NCBI GenBank assembly: GCA_944388125.1
Contig: CALXHO010000001.1
Span: 1-64,000 of the forward strand
Origin: an uncultured Gemmiger sp.
GTDB taxonomy: Bacteria > Bacillota > Clostridia > Oscillospirales > Ruminococcaceae
DNA: 64,000 nucleotides
Reading direction: 5' to 3'
Shown: one piece after another, positions 18,179 through 25,983 of the stretch
Layout: the number at the start of each line of letters is the position of its first letter
Numbering within the stretch: the stretch's first letter is position 1
Notes under the pieces: model-generated
What the model was told of the DNA's origin: nothing
What the model saw: the letters and a program-made list of their open reading frames with translations, nothing else
Databases searched by the model: none
Position numbers and translations under genes: made by a program

Positions 18179-18230
18179 AGTATCGCACTTTCATGTTCGT
18201 ACTTGTTTTTCCTCCTGCACTTGTTATGAT
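18179..18230 (+). promoter_or_regulatory. Flavin reductase promoter with HxlR-type operator B
   Basis: A 25-bp imperfect palindrome (18179-18203; AGTATCGCAC ... GTTCGTACT) ends on the first T of a TTGTTT -35 (18203-18208). TATGAT (18225-18230) follows after 16 bases. The palindrome is nearly identical to operator A at 25523-25547. Confidence 0.7.
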
Positions 18231-18287
18231 AATAGTATCCGGAGCGGTCCACCGACTGTACCTGCACAGAAAGGAGATCCTGTACCT

Positions 18288-18860
18288 ATGGCAAAAGATT
18301 TTGGTGTAAAGCCCTACCTGTTCCCCATGCCGACCTATATGATCGGCACATACAACGAGGATGACTCTGTGGATGTCATGATGATGGCCTGGGGCGGCAT
18401 CTGCGCGGAGGACATGGTTGCCCTCAACCTGGAAGCTGAGCACAAGACCGTCGCCAACCTGGAGACCCGCAAGGCCTTTACTCTGTCCGTTCCCGGCGCC
18501 GACAACCTGGCTGCCTCGGACTTTTTGGGCATTGCCAGTGCCAACAAAATGGCGGACAAGTTCGCCCGCACCGGCCTGCATGCCGTCAAGAGCCAGCGGG
18601 TCGATGCCCCTGTTATTCTGGAGTATCCCCTGACCCTTGAGTGCGAGGTGGTGGAGATGCAGTCCCAGCCGTACGGTCTGCGGGTTCTTGGACGGATTGT
18701 CAATGTCATGGCCGACGAAAAGGTACTGGACTACACCGGGAAAATCGATGCCGGCAAGCTGCAGGCCTTTGCCTTTGACCAGATGCAGAACGGCTACTAT
18801 GCCGTGGGGGAAAAGATCGGCCAGGCATGGCACAGCGGCGCCGGCCTCATGAAGCCGTGA
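18288..18860 (+). CDS. Flavin reductase family protein (FMN-binding split barrel)
   Basis: 190 residues; ATG 18288 has AAAGGAG upstream. The pattern is that of flavin reductase-like domain proteins: MPTYMIGTYNEDDSVDVMMMAWGG, which contacts FMN, then KTVANLETRKAFTLSVP and later LECEVVEMQ. Such proteins reduce flavin or transfer electrons to small acceptors. It is separated from the MATE gene by two back-to-back promoters with related operators, and it converges on an HxlR regulator gene. Confidence 0.9.
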   Translation: MAKDFGVKPYLFPMPTYMIGTYNEDDSVDVMMMAWGGICAEDMVALNLEAEHKTVANLETRKAFTLSVPGADNLAASDFLGIASANKMADKFARTGLHAVKSQRVDAPVILEYPLTLECEVVEMQSQPYGLRVLGRIVNVMADEKVLDYTGKIDAGKLQAFAFDQMQNGYYAVGEKIGQAWHSGAGLMKP

Positions 18861-18947
18861 CCTTTCCGGGCGGAAAACAGCCTATCGCAACAGCAGGGAC
18901 TGTGGCAGTCCCAACCCCCGGGCCCGGAGCCCACTCCATAAAACAGC

Positions 18948-19000
18948 AACCACCGTCAAACCCGACGTCATGCCGGGTCCAGCGGTGGTTTTTGTTTTGA
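18948..19000. terminator. Terminator between flavin reductase and HxlR-1
   Basis: AACCACCG (18948-18955) pairs with CGGTGGTT (18983-18990), with an inner ACCCG/CGGGT stem, then TTTTGTTTTG on plus. Confidence 0.75.
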
Positions 19001-19008
19001 GGTGTTTG

Positions 19009-19374
19009 TCAGGGAATGTATTTCATGCCCCAGCAGAAAATGGCATAAAACACCGGAAGTAGATCTTTTCCCTTTTCGGTCAGGGAATATTCCACCCGGG
19101 GCGGAATCTCATTGTACTGTTCCCGGTGTACCAGGCCGTCCCCTTCCAGTTCCTTCAGGGCGTTGGCCAGCATGGTGTTGGTAATGGGGGTCAGCATCTT
19201 TTTCAATTCTCCAAACCGCATGGGAGACTGAATGCACAGTTCATAAATGATCTGGAGTTTCCACTTGCCCTGGAGCATCTGGACGACCGGCGTGACCGGA
19301 CAGTTGCCCTTTTCTGTCAGAAGGACACTGCTCACCCGGCGCTGAAATTCTTCGTAGGTCATGGACGGATTCAT
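19009..19374 (-). CDS. HxlR family winged-helix regulator (HxlR-1)
   Basis: 121 residues; ATG 19374 is preceded by GGAGGAAGG. HxlR signatures: CPVTPVVQMLQGKWKLQII, RFGELKKMLTPITNTMLANA, ELEGDGLVHREQYNEIPPRV and EYSLTEKGKDLLP. A Cys near the N-terminus (GNCPV) and another near the C-terminus could act as a thiol redox switch, as in YodB/HypR relatives. It is divergent from the radical SAM pair, and operator D sits in the gap, so it probably regulates both itself and the pair. Confidence 0.92.
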   Translation of the reverse strand: MNPSMTYEEFQRRVSSVLLTEKGNCPVTPVVQMLQGKWKLQIIYELCIQSPMRFGELKKMLTPITNTMLANALKELEGDGLVHREQYNEIPPRVEYSLTEKGKDLLPVFYAIFCWGMKYIP

Positions 19375-19412
19375 GGATTTGCCTTCCTCCGCTGGTATGG
19401 TTTTTCGTACCA

Positions 19413-19460
19413 AGTACAAATATTCTGCGTACTTGAAGCTTATTTTGTTCTTAGTATAAT
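19413..19460 (+). promoter_or_regulatory. Radical SAM pair promoter with HxlR-type operator D
   Basis: CAAGTAC (19411-19417) and GTACTTG (19429-19435) form a perfect inverted repeat. The right arm overlaps a TTGAAG -35 (19433-19438), and TATAAT (19455-19460) follows after 16 bases. The layout is identical to operators A, B and C. Confidence 0.65.
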
Positions 19461-19461
19461 A

Positions 19462-19490
19462 ATTGTATCGGCTTTGTGTTGGCCTGTCAA
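19462..19490 (-). promoter_or_regulatory. HxlR-1 promoter
   Basis: Minus-strand TTGACA (19485-19490), 17-base spacer, TACAAT (19462-19467). Operator D lies downstream of the predicted start of transcription, a position suited to autorepression. Confidence 0.65.
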
Positions 19491-19495
19491 TTTGA

Positions 19496-20251
19496 ATGCT
19501 TCTGAAAGGCATTGTTACGCCAGCCAAAGAAGTATCATACATTCTGGTGGTGGAAATTCTCATGGCTGTATGCATCAAGTCCCAAATTCAGAATATGAAT
19601 CTGGTCATCGGCTGTACCATCGGATGCAGCTACTGTTATGCCAGAAACAATGTGCGGCGGTTTCATATGATCGAAGATTTTGAGAACCCGGAGTTTTTTC
19701 CTGGGAAACTGCGGCTCATGGACAAAGCCCGCCCTCAGATTTTCCTGCTCACTGGAATGAGTGATTTTTCCGGTTGGAAGCCGGAATGGCGGGAGCAGGT
19801 GTTTGCCAAAATGGAGCAGAATCCTCAGCACCAGTATCTGTTTCTGACCAAACGTCCGGAGGAGATCCAATTTTCCTCCCGCCTGGACAATACCTGGTTC
19901 GGGGTCACCGTCACATCCCGGAAAGAGAAACGCCGGATTGCCGATCTTCGGCAGCATATCCACGGCGGACATTACCATGTCACCTTCGAGCCGATGTTTG
20001 ACGATATCGGCGCGGTGGACCTTTCGGGCATCGAGTGGATCGTCATCGGAACGGAAACCGGACATCGCAAGGGCAAATCCGTATCCAGGCCCGAGTGGGT
20101 GCAAAGCCTGACTGCGCAGGCCCACGCCCTGGGCATTCCGGTCTTTATGAAAGAAGATCTGCTCCCCATCCTGGGGGAAGCACAGATGATTCAGGAATTG
20201 CCCCCGGCATTCCAAAAGATTCTGGAGGAACAGCGAAAATGGCAGAAATGA
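19496..20251 (+). CDS. Radical SAM protein, mobile-pair protein A type
   Basis: 251 residues. The radical SAM cluster is CTIGCSYCYAR (CxxxCxxC), followed by FFPGKLRLMDKARPQIFLLTGMSD and LTKRPEEIQF, text shared with the Gp37/Gp68-like (DUF5131) group. From memory it corresponds to the NCBI family called radical SAM mobile pair protein A. The start is uncertain: ATG 19496 keeps the conserved IVTPAKE segment but lacks a Shine-Dalgarno, while ATG 19562 is shorter and equally weak. The next gene overlaps its end by 13 bases. Substrate unknown. Confidence 0.82.
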   Translation: MLLKGIVTPAKEVSYILVVEILMAVCIKSQIQNMNLVIGCTIGCSYCYARNNVRRFHMIEDFENPEFFPGKLRLMDKARPQIFLLTGMSDFSGWKPEWREQVFAKMEQNPQHQYLFLTKRPEEIQFSSRLDNTWFGVTVTSRKEKRRIADLRQHIHGGHYHVTFEPMFDDIGAVDLSGIEWIVIGTETGHRKGKSVSRPEWVQSLTAQAHALGIPVFMKEDLLPILGEAQMIQELPPAFQKILEEQRKWQK

Positions 20252-21156
20252 CCCAAAACGGCATCCTGATCCGGGATGTCCCGACCAAAAACATCATGAC
20301 CAAGTCCAGCCTGCCGGTGGGCGGATACTCCGTCAACCCGTATGTGGGCTGCACCCATGGCTGCAAATACTGCTATGCCTCCTTTATGAAGCGTTTTACC
20401 GGGCATACCGAGCCATGGGGCACGTTTCTGGATGTGAAACACTGGCCGGAGATCAAAAATCCGCAGAAATACCGGGGACAACGTGTGGTCATCGGCTCGG
20501 TGACCGACGGCTATCTGCCTCAGGAGGAGCAGTTTTGCAACACCCGGCGGCTGCTGGAACAGCTCAAGGACAGCGGCGCGGAACTTCTCATCTGCACCAA
20601 GTCGGATCTGGTGGTACGGGACATTGATCTGCTCAAGGAGATGGGCAAGGTCACCGTATCCTGGTCCATCAACACCCTGGATGAGGACTTCCGGGCGGAC
20701 ATGGACCATGCCGTGAGCATCGAGCGCCGTCTGGCCGCCATGAAGCAGATCTACGACGCAGGCATCCGCACCGTCTGCTTCATCGCCCCGGTCTTTCCCG
20801 GCATCACCGATTTTGAAGCCATCTTCCACCGGGTGAGAAACCAGTGCGATCTGGTCTGGCTGGAAAATCTCAATCTGCGGGGCGGGTTCAAGCAATCGAT
20901 TCTGGACTACATCGGGGAAAAGCATCCTGCCCTTCTCCCCCTCTACCAGGAGATCTACAACCATGACCGCCGGGACTATTTCCGTTCCCTGGAAGCCCGG
21001 GCAGAACGTCTTGCCGCTGAAAACGATTGCCCCTTTGTGGACAACGAGCTGCCCTATGGCCGGGCCCGGCAGGGTCACCCGGTGATTGTGGACTATTTTT
21101 ACCACGAGGAGGTTCGTGGCTCGGACAACACCGGCCACCGCAATCGAAAGGCCTGA
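20239..21156 (+). CDS. Radical SAM protein, mobile-pair protein B type (SPL-like)
   Basis: 305 residues; ATG 20239 lies ten bases after GGAGG inside the end of protein A. It has VNPYVGCTHGCKYCYA (CxxxCxxC) and the later VVIGSVTDGYLPQEE and LLICTKSDLVVRD blocks that characterise the spore-photoproduct-lyase-like radical SAM group. Overlapping genes indicate a translationally coupled pair. The substrate is unknown. Control by an HxlR operator links the pair to redox or electrophile stress by inference. Confidence 0.85.
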   Translation: MAEMTQNGILIRDVPTKNIMTKSSLPVGGYSVNPYVGCTHGCKYCYASFMKRFTGHTEPWGTFLDVKHWPEIKNPQKYRGQRVVIGSVTDGYLPQEEQFCNTRRLLEQLKDSGAELLICTKSDLVVRDIDLLKEMGKVTVSWSINTLDEDFRADMDHAVSIERRLAAMKQIYDAGIRTVCFIAPVFPGITDFEAIFHRVRNQCDLVWLENLNLRGGFKQSILDYIGEKHPALLPLYQEIYNHDRRDYFRSLEARAERLAAENDCPFVDNELPYGRARQGHPVIVDYFYHEEVRGSDNTGHRNRKA

Positions 21157-21207
21157 CGCCGCCGTCATGCCATCGGAGCCTTCCCTTCCCCCTGCCAAAA
21201 ATCTTTA

Positions 21208-21240
21208 AGCGGGAGCTGTACCATCAGCTCCCGCTTTTTG
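21208..21240 (+). terminator. Terminator after the radical SAM pair
   Basis: AGCGGGAGCTG (21208-21218) pairs with CAGCTCCCGCT (21225-21235), then TTTTT. Confidence 0.85.
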
Positions 21241-21313
21241 CGATTGATTTTCCCACCTTCCTATATAAGGAAAGGCGGTTTTAACCATCCGCAATATTTT
21301 TTTCAAAAAAGGG

Positions 21314-21368
21314 TTGACAAATGAATCACAGAGGATTATTATGGCATTACAGTTAAACGGTTGTTTAA
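21314..21368 (+). promoter_or_regulatory. Metal ATPase operon promoter with ArsR-type palindrome
   Basis: TTGACA (21314-21319), 17 bases, TATTAT (21337-21342). TTAAAC-GGTT-GTTTAA (21353-21368) is a perfect palindrome just downstream of the start of transcription, as expected for an ArsR/SmtB-type metal operator. Confidence 0.65.
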
Positions 21369-21406
21369 TTGATACGATGAACACATGACAGAGAGGAGTT
21401 ATCCCA

Positions 21407-21625
21407 ATGAAAAAGACATACAAAATTGATGTAGACTGCGCCAACTGTGCCAATCTGATGGAAAACGCTGCCCGCAAGACTGAGGGCGTCCAGAACGCCA
21501 CCGTCAACTTCATGACGCAGAAAATGATCGTTGAGTTTACCGAGGGTCAGGAACCCGCCGGAGTTATGGCCAATGTGGTCCGCGCCTGCAAAAAGGTGGA
21601 GCCCGATTGCGAGATTTTCCTGTAA
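21407..21625 (+). CDS. Small heavy-metal-associated (HMA) domain protein
   Basis: 72 residues; start preceded by GAGAGGAG. Ferredoxin-like HMA fold with CANC in DVDCANCANLMENAA, the metal-binding pair that replaces the usual CxxC of CopZ. It lies 67 bases before the P-type ATPase gene and is probably the detached N-terminal metal chaperone domain of that pump, since the ATPase lacks an HMA domain of its own. Confidence 0.9.
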   Translation: MKKTYKIDVDCANCANLMENAARKTEGVQNATVNFMTQKMIVEFTEGQEPAGVMANVVRACKKVEPDCEIFL

Positions 21626-21692
21626 ACAATATTCCCAGCTTTCTCCGGGCGCCGGCCCCGGTACTCATTGATGACAGAAAGGTTGATTCTTC

Positions 21693-23696
21693 ATGCAGGA
21701 ATCCATTGTAAACGGATTGCTGGTGGTGGTTGCCCTTCTCGCCGTGGTTCTTCAGATCATCGGCACGAAGCCTTCCGCCAACATGACACGGAAACAGAAA
21801 ACCATGCTCTGGCGGATACTGGCCGCCACTCTCCTGTTGCTGGTTCTTCAGGTTTTGGACGCTTCCGCCTTCGCTGTGTTCGGCGTTGCGGGACGGTGGA
21901 TCCGGCTTGCCATATTCCTGGTCGATTACCTGGTCATCGGCTATGACATTCTGCGCAAAGCCTACAAGGGAATCCGCAACGGCCAGGTCTTTGACGAGAA
22001 CTTCCTGATGGCCGTGGCTACTTTGGGCGCCCTGGCTCTGGCAATCTATGAAAACGGCGATTATCTGGAAGCCATCGCCGTCATGCTGTTCTACCAGATC
22101 GGCGAATGGTTCCAGTCCTACGCCGTGGGCAAGAGCCGCCGCAACATCAGCGAGCTCATGGACATCCGCCCCGACTACGCCAACGTGGAGCAGGACGGCG
22201 CTCTGGAACAGGTTGACCCGGATGAGGTGGCCATCGGTACCGTTATCGTGGTACAGCCCGGCGAAAAAGTTCCCATTGACGGCGTGGTGGTGGATGGGGA
22301 TTCCACTCTGAACACCGCCGCCCTCACCGGTGAGAGTCTGCCCCGGGATGTCCATACCGGGGATGAGATCATCAGCGGCTGCATCAACATGACCGGACTG
22401 CTTCACATCCGCACCACCAAGGAGTTTGGGGAGAGCACCGTATCCAAGATTCTGGATCTGGTGGAGAATGCCTCCTCCCGCAAGTCCAAGTCGGAGGATT
22501 TCATCTCCCGCTTTGCCCGGATCTACACCCCCGCTGTCTGCTATGCCGCCCTGGCCCTGGCTGTGCTGCCCCCTCTGGTGCAGATGTTCGCTTTGGGTAT
22601 GGATGCCGCCTGGGAAACCTGGATTTACCGCGCCCTCACCTTCCTGGTCATCAGCTGCCCCTGCGCACTGGTCATCTCCATTCCTCTCTCCTTCTTTGCC
22701 GGGATCGGCGGCGCCAGCAATGCCGGCATCCTGGTGAAAGGCTCCAACTATCTGGAAATTCTTTCTCAGACCAAAGTGGTGGTCTTTGACAAGACCGGCA
22801 CTCTGACCCAGGGTGTCTTTGAGGTCAACGGCATCCATCACAACGAAATAGAGGACGAGCGGCTGGTGGAATACGCCGCTTTGGCCGAGAGCGCCTCCTC
22901 CCATCCTATCAGCAAAAGCCTGCGCAAGGCCTACGGCAAAGAGATTGACCGCAGCCGGGTCTCCGACATCCAGGAGATCAGCGGCAACGGTGTCATCGCC
23001 AAGGTGGACGGCATGGAGGTTGCTGCCGGCAACGACAAGCTTATGGCCAGGCTGGGCATTCAGGCCATCCCCTGCCACAGTGTAGGCACGATCATCCATA
23101 TGGCCGTTGACGGCAAGTACGCAGGACATATCGTCATCTCGGATGTGATCAAACCCAACTCCCGCCAGGCTGTCCGGTCCCTGAAGGCGGCTGGCGTGCG
23201 CAAGACTGTCATGCTCACCGGCGACGCCAAGAAGGTGGCCGACCAGGTTGCCGAGACCCTGGGCATCGATGAGGTGTACAGCCAGCTGCTGCCCGCCGAC
23301 AAGGTGGCCAAGGTGGAGGAGCTTCTGAACGCCAAGACCAGCGAGAAGGCACGCCTCGCCTTTGTGGGCGACGGTATCAACGACGCCCCTGTTCTGCGCC
23401 GGGCCGACATCGGCATTGCCATGGGCGCCATGGGTTCCGATGCTGCCATCGAGGCCGCCGACGTGGTCCTGATGGACGACGATCCTTTGAAGATTGCCAA
23501 GGCCATCAAGATCAGCCGCAAGTGCCTGAACATCGTCTACCAGAACATTGTGGTGGCCATCGCCATCAAGCTTCTCTGCCTCGTTCTGGTGGCTTTGGGC
23601 TTTGCCAGCATGTGGCTGGCGGTCTTTGCCGATGTGGGCGTCATGATTCTGGCTGTTCTCAATGCCATCCGGGCATTGTTTGTCAAGAATCTTTGA
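21693..23696 (+). CDS. P1B-type ATPase, Zn/Cd/Pb exporter type
   Basis: 667 residues. It shows the TGES actuator loop, the CPC ion site in FLVISCPCALVISIP, the DKTGT phosphorylation site, ASSHPIS (the HP motif), GDGINDAPVL and a C-terminal membrane part. The combination CPC with a late Asp (FADVGVMILAVLNAIRAL) points to the ZntA/CadA subgroup exporting Zn2+, Cd2+ or Pb2+ rather than Cu+. No N-terminal HMA domain; that function is supplied by the preceding small gene. Start ATG has AAAGG at nine bases. Confidence 0.93.
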   Translation: MQESIVNGLLVVVALLAVVLQIIGTKPSANMTRKQKTMLWRILAATLLLLVLQVLDASAFAVFGVAGRWIRLAIFLVDYLVIGYDILRKAYKGIRNGQVFDENFLMAVATLGALALAIYENGDYLEAIAVMLFYQIGEWFQSYAVGKSRRNISELMDIRPDYANVEQDGALEQVDPDEVAIGTVIVVQPGEKVPIDGVVVDGDSTLNTAALTGESLPRDVHTGDEIISGCINMTGLLHIRTTKEFGESTVSKILDLVENASSRKSKSEDFISRFARIYTPAVCYAALALAVLPPLVQMFALGMDAAWETWIYRALTFLVISCPCALVISIPLSFFAGIGGASNAGILVKGSNYLEILSQTKVVVFDKTGTLTQGVFEVNGIHHNEIEDERLVEYAALAESASSHPISKSLRKAYGKEIDRSRVSDIQEISGNGVIAKVDGMEVAAGNDKLMARLGIQAIPCHSVGTIIHMAVDGKYAGHIVISDVIKPNSRQAVRSLKAAGVRKTVMLTGDAKKVADQVAETLGIDEVYSQLLPADKVAKVEELLNAKTSEKARLAFVGDGINDAPVLRRADIGIAMGAMGSDAAIEAADVVLMDDDPLKIAKAIKISRKCLNIVYQNIVVAIAIKLLCLVLVALGFASMWLAVFADVGVMILAVLNAIRALFVKNL

Positions 23697-23779
23697 TGCC
23701 TCTTTTCCACAGCAATCCAACCGTAAAACTTCTTTCTGATCTGATTTCACAGTCAGCTGCAAAGTCTGATATAAAAAAG

Positions 23780-23827
23780 ATGGAGCTTCCGGAGAGCAAG
23801 ATTCTCTGGAAGCTCCATTTTCTTTTG
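23780..23827 (+). terminator. Terminator of the metal ATPase operon
   Basis: ATGGAGCTTCC (23780-23790) pairs with GGAAGCTCCAT (23808-23818), followed by TTTCTTTTG. Confidence 0.85.
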
Positions 23828-23931
23828 TTGGAATTTCTGCGGGCTTTTTCACCGGGCAGGCACATTTTTACGTTATTTCGTCACTCTACTTATTCTAAAC
23901 CAATGGTCGAGATGGGGAAACCTCTGGTCGG

Positions 23932-23960
23932 TTGAGAATCCGGAACGGTGCATGTACAAT
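23932..23960 (+). promoter_or_regulatory. Promoter of the XRE regulator
   Basis: TTGAGA (23932-23937), 17-base spacer, TACAAT (23955-23960), 33 bases before the start codon. Confidence 0.6.
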
Positions 23961-23993
23961 AAAGACAACGAAACAAGCAAAGGAGCAGGTCCC

Positions 23994-24386
23994 ATGAAGA
24001 AAACGCTAGGTATGTTAATTTCCGAAACCCGCAAGCAAAAAGGCATGACACAGTTGGAACTGGCTGAAAAGATGGGCGTCACCGACAAGGCCGTCTCCAA
24101 ATGGGAGCGGGACCTGTCCTGTCCGGATGTGAGTTCTCTGCCCACACTGGCGCAAGTGCTGGACCTCTCGCTGGATGAGCTGATCCAGGGGAAATCCGAG
24201 AAGTCGGAAACCGGGAACAAAATTGCTTCCCTGGTCGGTACAATTCTCAAAGGAGTGGCACTGGCCATGGGCGTGGCTGTCGCAGTCCTTTCTGTCCTGA
24301 ACGCAATCACTCCACAGCAGGCTCTTCCCATGCTGGGACTGGGACTTGCCTGCCTGGCCGTTCACGCCATGGAAGATCGATCATGA
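23994..24386 (+). CDS. XRE family regulator with C-terminal membrane segments
   Basis: 130 residues from ATG 23994 (AAAGGAG upstream). Residues 1-65 are a Cro/CI-type helix-turn-helix (LISETRKQKGMTQLELAEKM, VTDKAVSKWERDLSCPDVSS). A linker and two hydrophobic stretches follow (IASLVGTILKGVALAMGVAV and MLGLGLACLAVHAM), so it is likely a membrane-tethered regulator. Single gene with its own promoter and terminator. Target unknown. Confidence 0.85.
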   Translation: MKKTLGMLISETRKQKGMTQLELAEKMGVTDKAVSKWERDLSCPDVSSLPTLAQVLDLSLDELIQGKSEKSETGNKIASLVGTILKGVALAMGVAVAVLSVLNAITPQQALPMLGLGLACLAVHAMEDRS

Positions 24387-24406
24387 AAGATTGCATTTTC
24401 CAGACA

Positions 24407-24446
24407 AAAGGGCCTTCCTGCGTTTTTGAGGCAGGAAGGCCCTTTC
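24407..24446. terminator. Terminator after the XRE gene, shared with the convergent remnant
   Basis: AAAGGGCCTTCCTGC (24407-24421) pairs with GCAGGAAGGCCCTTT (24431-24445). Confidence 0.8.
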
Positions 24447-24500
24447 GTTGGTATGGACTGGTGACGCGCCCCTGCCGGTTCCCGTTTCAGGGCCGGAGGC

Positions 24501-24912
24501 TTACACCTGGGTAAAGACCTTCGCCATGATCTTCCAGCCGGTCTCGTCCTTCTTCAGGGCATGAAAATCCACATAATCCGCGCCAAAATAGTTTTCCAGC
24601 GTGACACGGATCACGGCAACGTCGTTCACCACATCCAGAATGTCTACCTGGGCCCTGGAATCGGCGGGTCCGGCCTGGGTGGCGCCGTCAAAGCAGGACC
24701 ACCGGTGCGCCGTAAGTGAAGCGGGTAAGAGATCGGATGGTGGCCAGTGCCTCTTTACTCTTGAGAATATAGATTTTCTGAGGTTGGTAATTGACCGCCG
24801 TCGGAGCAAGCTGTCCGGCTTTCAGGATTTTTTCCATGACTTCCGGCTCGATGGGGCGGTCAGAGAAAGACCGGACGGAATACCGTTCCGTGGCCAGCTG
24901 TAAAAAGTCCAT
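24501..24912 (-). pseudogene. Chimeric remnant: nitroreductase N-terminus joined to an NTF2-like C-terminus
   Basis: From ATG 24912 (AAGGAAGG upstream) about 74 codons encode the start of a nitroreductase: MDFLQLATERYSVRSFSDRP, then LAPTAVNYQPQKIYIL and FTYGAPVVLL. At about 24697 the reading changes abruptly. In another frame the DNA down to the stop at 24501 encodes the last 60 residues of a lumazine-binding/NTF2-like protein (DGATQAGPADSRAQVDILDV ... WKIMAKVFTQV), a paralogue of the intact gene just upstream. A deletion has fused the two and left both non-functional. FMN-binding and catalytic parts of the nitroreductase are gone. Confidence 0.8.
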
Positions 24913-24947
24913 TGTTTCCCTTCCTTTGGGGCCTTCTGCCCCTCTGC

Positions 24948-25301
24948 TCATTTCTGGATGGTATTGGAGTTCTGATTGTATGCCTTGGCCACGCACTTCC
25001 ACTGGCCGTCCAGTTTCAGCAAAATCAGCACATCGGTAAAGTCGATGCTGCCGCCCCAGCCTTCTTCCAGCACCCGGGCAACTGCCAGGTTTTCCTCCAC
25101 CATCAGCACATCCACACGGGCCTTGAACTTCGGGTTGCCGTGTGTGGTGTCCACGTTATGGTAGAACTGCTGGATGGAACCGTGTTCCAGCACACCGTTC
25201 AGCCGGCCGAACAGTACAGCCTCATCCAGAAAGAGTTCCTTGGCATACTTGCTGTCGCCCTCGGCCACACTCTTGACAAACTTCATGGCGGCTTCTTCCA
25301 C
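24948..25301 (-). CDS. NTF2-like (putative lumazine-binding) protein
   Basis: Small alpha+beta-barrel protein of the lumazine-binding/NTF2-like superfamily: AAMKFVKSVAEGDSKYAKEL, GSIQQFYHNVD and VLILLKLDGQWKCVAKAYNQ are typical. The GTG at 25301 is the only usual start codon but has no ribosome site. Ten codons upstream, in frame, an ACG (25329-25331) stands nine bases from a perfect AGGAGG (25341-25346), as if an original ATG had mutated or ACG were used. It is the first gene of the decayed nitroreductase operon, divergent from HxlR-2 and behind operator A. Confidence 0.75.
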   Translation of the reverse strand: MEEAAMKFVKSVAEGDSKYAKELFLDEAVLFGRLNGVLEHGSIQQFYHNVDTTHGNPKFKARVDVLMVEENLAVARVLEEGWGGSIDFTDVLILLKLDGQWKCVAKAYNQNSNTIQK

Positions 25302-25468
25302 TGCCTGATATTCCTCGATGGCAGATCTCGTGGTAGTTTCCCTCCTGTAAATCAGAAATTCAGTTTATATAAAGCGGTTTCGCCTTATACCATAGTTGCC
25401 GCACCGCCCGGCAGGCGGCGCTCCGGAGCCGGGACACAGCCCCATGGGCATGGTTCCGGCCCTCAGAA

Positions 25469-25497
25469 TTGACTTTGTTTTTGGATGATACTATAAT
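25469..25497 (+). promoter_or_regulatory. HxlR-2 promoter
   Basis: TTGACT (25469-25474), 17-base spacer, TATAAT (25492-25497). Operator A lies just downstream of the predicted start of transcription. Confidence 0.75.
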
Positions 25498-25547
25498 CAT
25501 AGCAAGCACAGGAAAGAAAACAAGTACGCACACGAAAGTGCGATACT
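25496..25547 (-). promoter_or_regulatory. NTF2/nitroreductase operon promoter with HxlR-type operator A
   Basis: Minus strand: operator A (25523-25547; AGTACGCAC ... GTGCGATACT on plus) overlaps the first base of TTGTTT (25518-25523); 16 bases later comes TATGAT (25496-25501). The -10 overlaps the -10 of the opposing HxlR-2 promoter. Same arrangement as operators B, C and D. Confidence 0.7.
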
Positions 25548-25586
25548 CACATGAACGTTCAATACTTACACGGAGGAAAGTATAAA

Positions 25587-25937
25587 ATGGGACAGCGCTG
25601 TATTGCAAACGAATGTCTTGGCACAACAGGGTTCAGCTATACCCTGTCGCTCATCAACGGGAAATACAAGATGACCATCCTCTACACTCTCATGGAATTC
25701 GGCATCGTCCGCTTCAATGAGATGAAGAAGTACATCGGGGAAATCTCCTACAAGACCCTGAGCTCCACCCTGAAAGAGCTGGAGGCAGACCAGCTGGTCC
25801 ACCGGGAGGAATACCCTCAGATCCCACCCAAGGTAGAATACAGCCTGACCGAGCGTGGCAAATCCCTGATCCCTATTCTGGATGGAATGTGCGAGTGGGG
25901 AGACAAGAACAGATTGCCGAAGAAAGAAAAACAGTGA
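25587..25937 (+). CDS. HxlR family winged-helix regulator (HxlR-2)
   Basis: 116 residues; ATG 25587 follows GGAGG. HxlR pattern: FSYTLSLINGKYKMTILYTL, RFNEMKKYIGEISYKTLSST, ELEADQLVHREEYPQIPPKV and EYSLTERGKSLIP. Two cysteines near the N-terminus (QRCIANECLG) and one near the C-terminus (DGMCEWG) are candidate redox sensors. The operator beside it is nearly identical to the one in front of the flavin reductase gene 7 kb away, so it may act on both loci although its local target genes are decayed. Confidence 0.92.
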   Translation: MGQRCIANECLGTTGFSYTLSLINGKYKMTILYTLMEFGIVRFNEMKKYIGEISYKTLSSTLKELEADQLVHREEYPQIPPKVEYSLTERGKSLIPILDGMCEWGDKNRLPKKEKQ

Positions 25938-25980
25938 AAAAGGCGGTTTCTCTCCTGCAGGAGAGAAACCGCCTTTTTTT
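25937..25980. terminator. Strong terminator after HxlR-2
   Basis: A 19-bp perfect stem with a TGCA loop (A-rich left flank, T7 right). It also ends the antisense GH3 remnant. Confidence 0.9.
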
Positions 25981-25983
25981 TGG

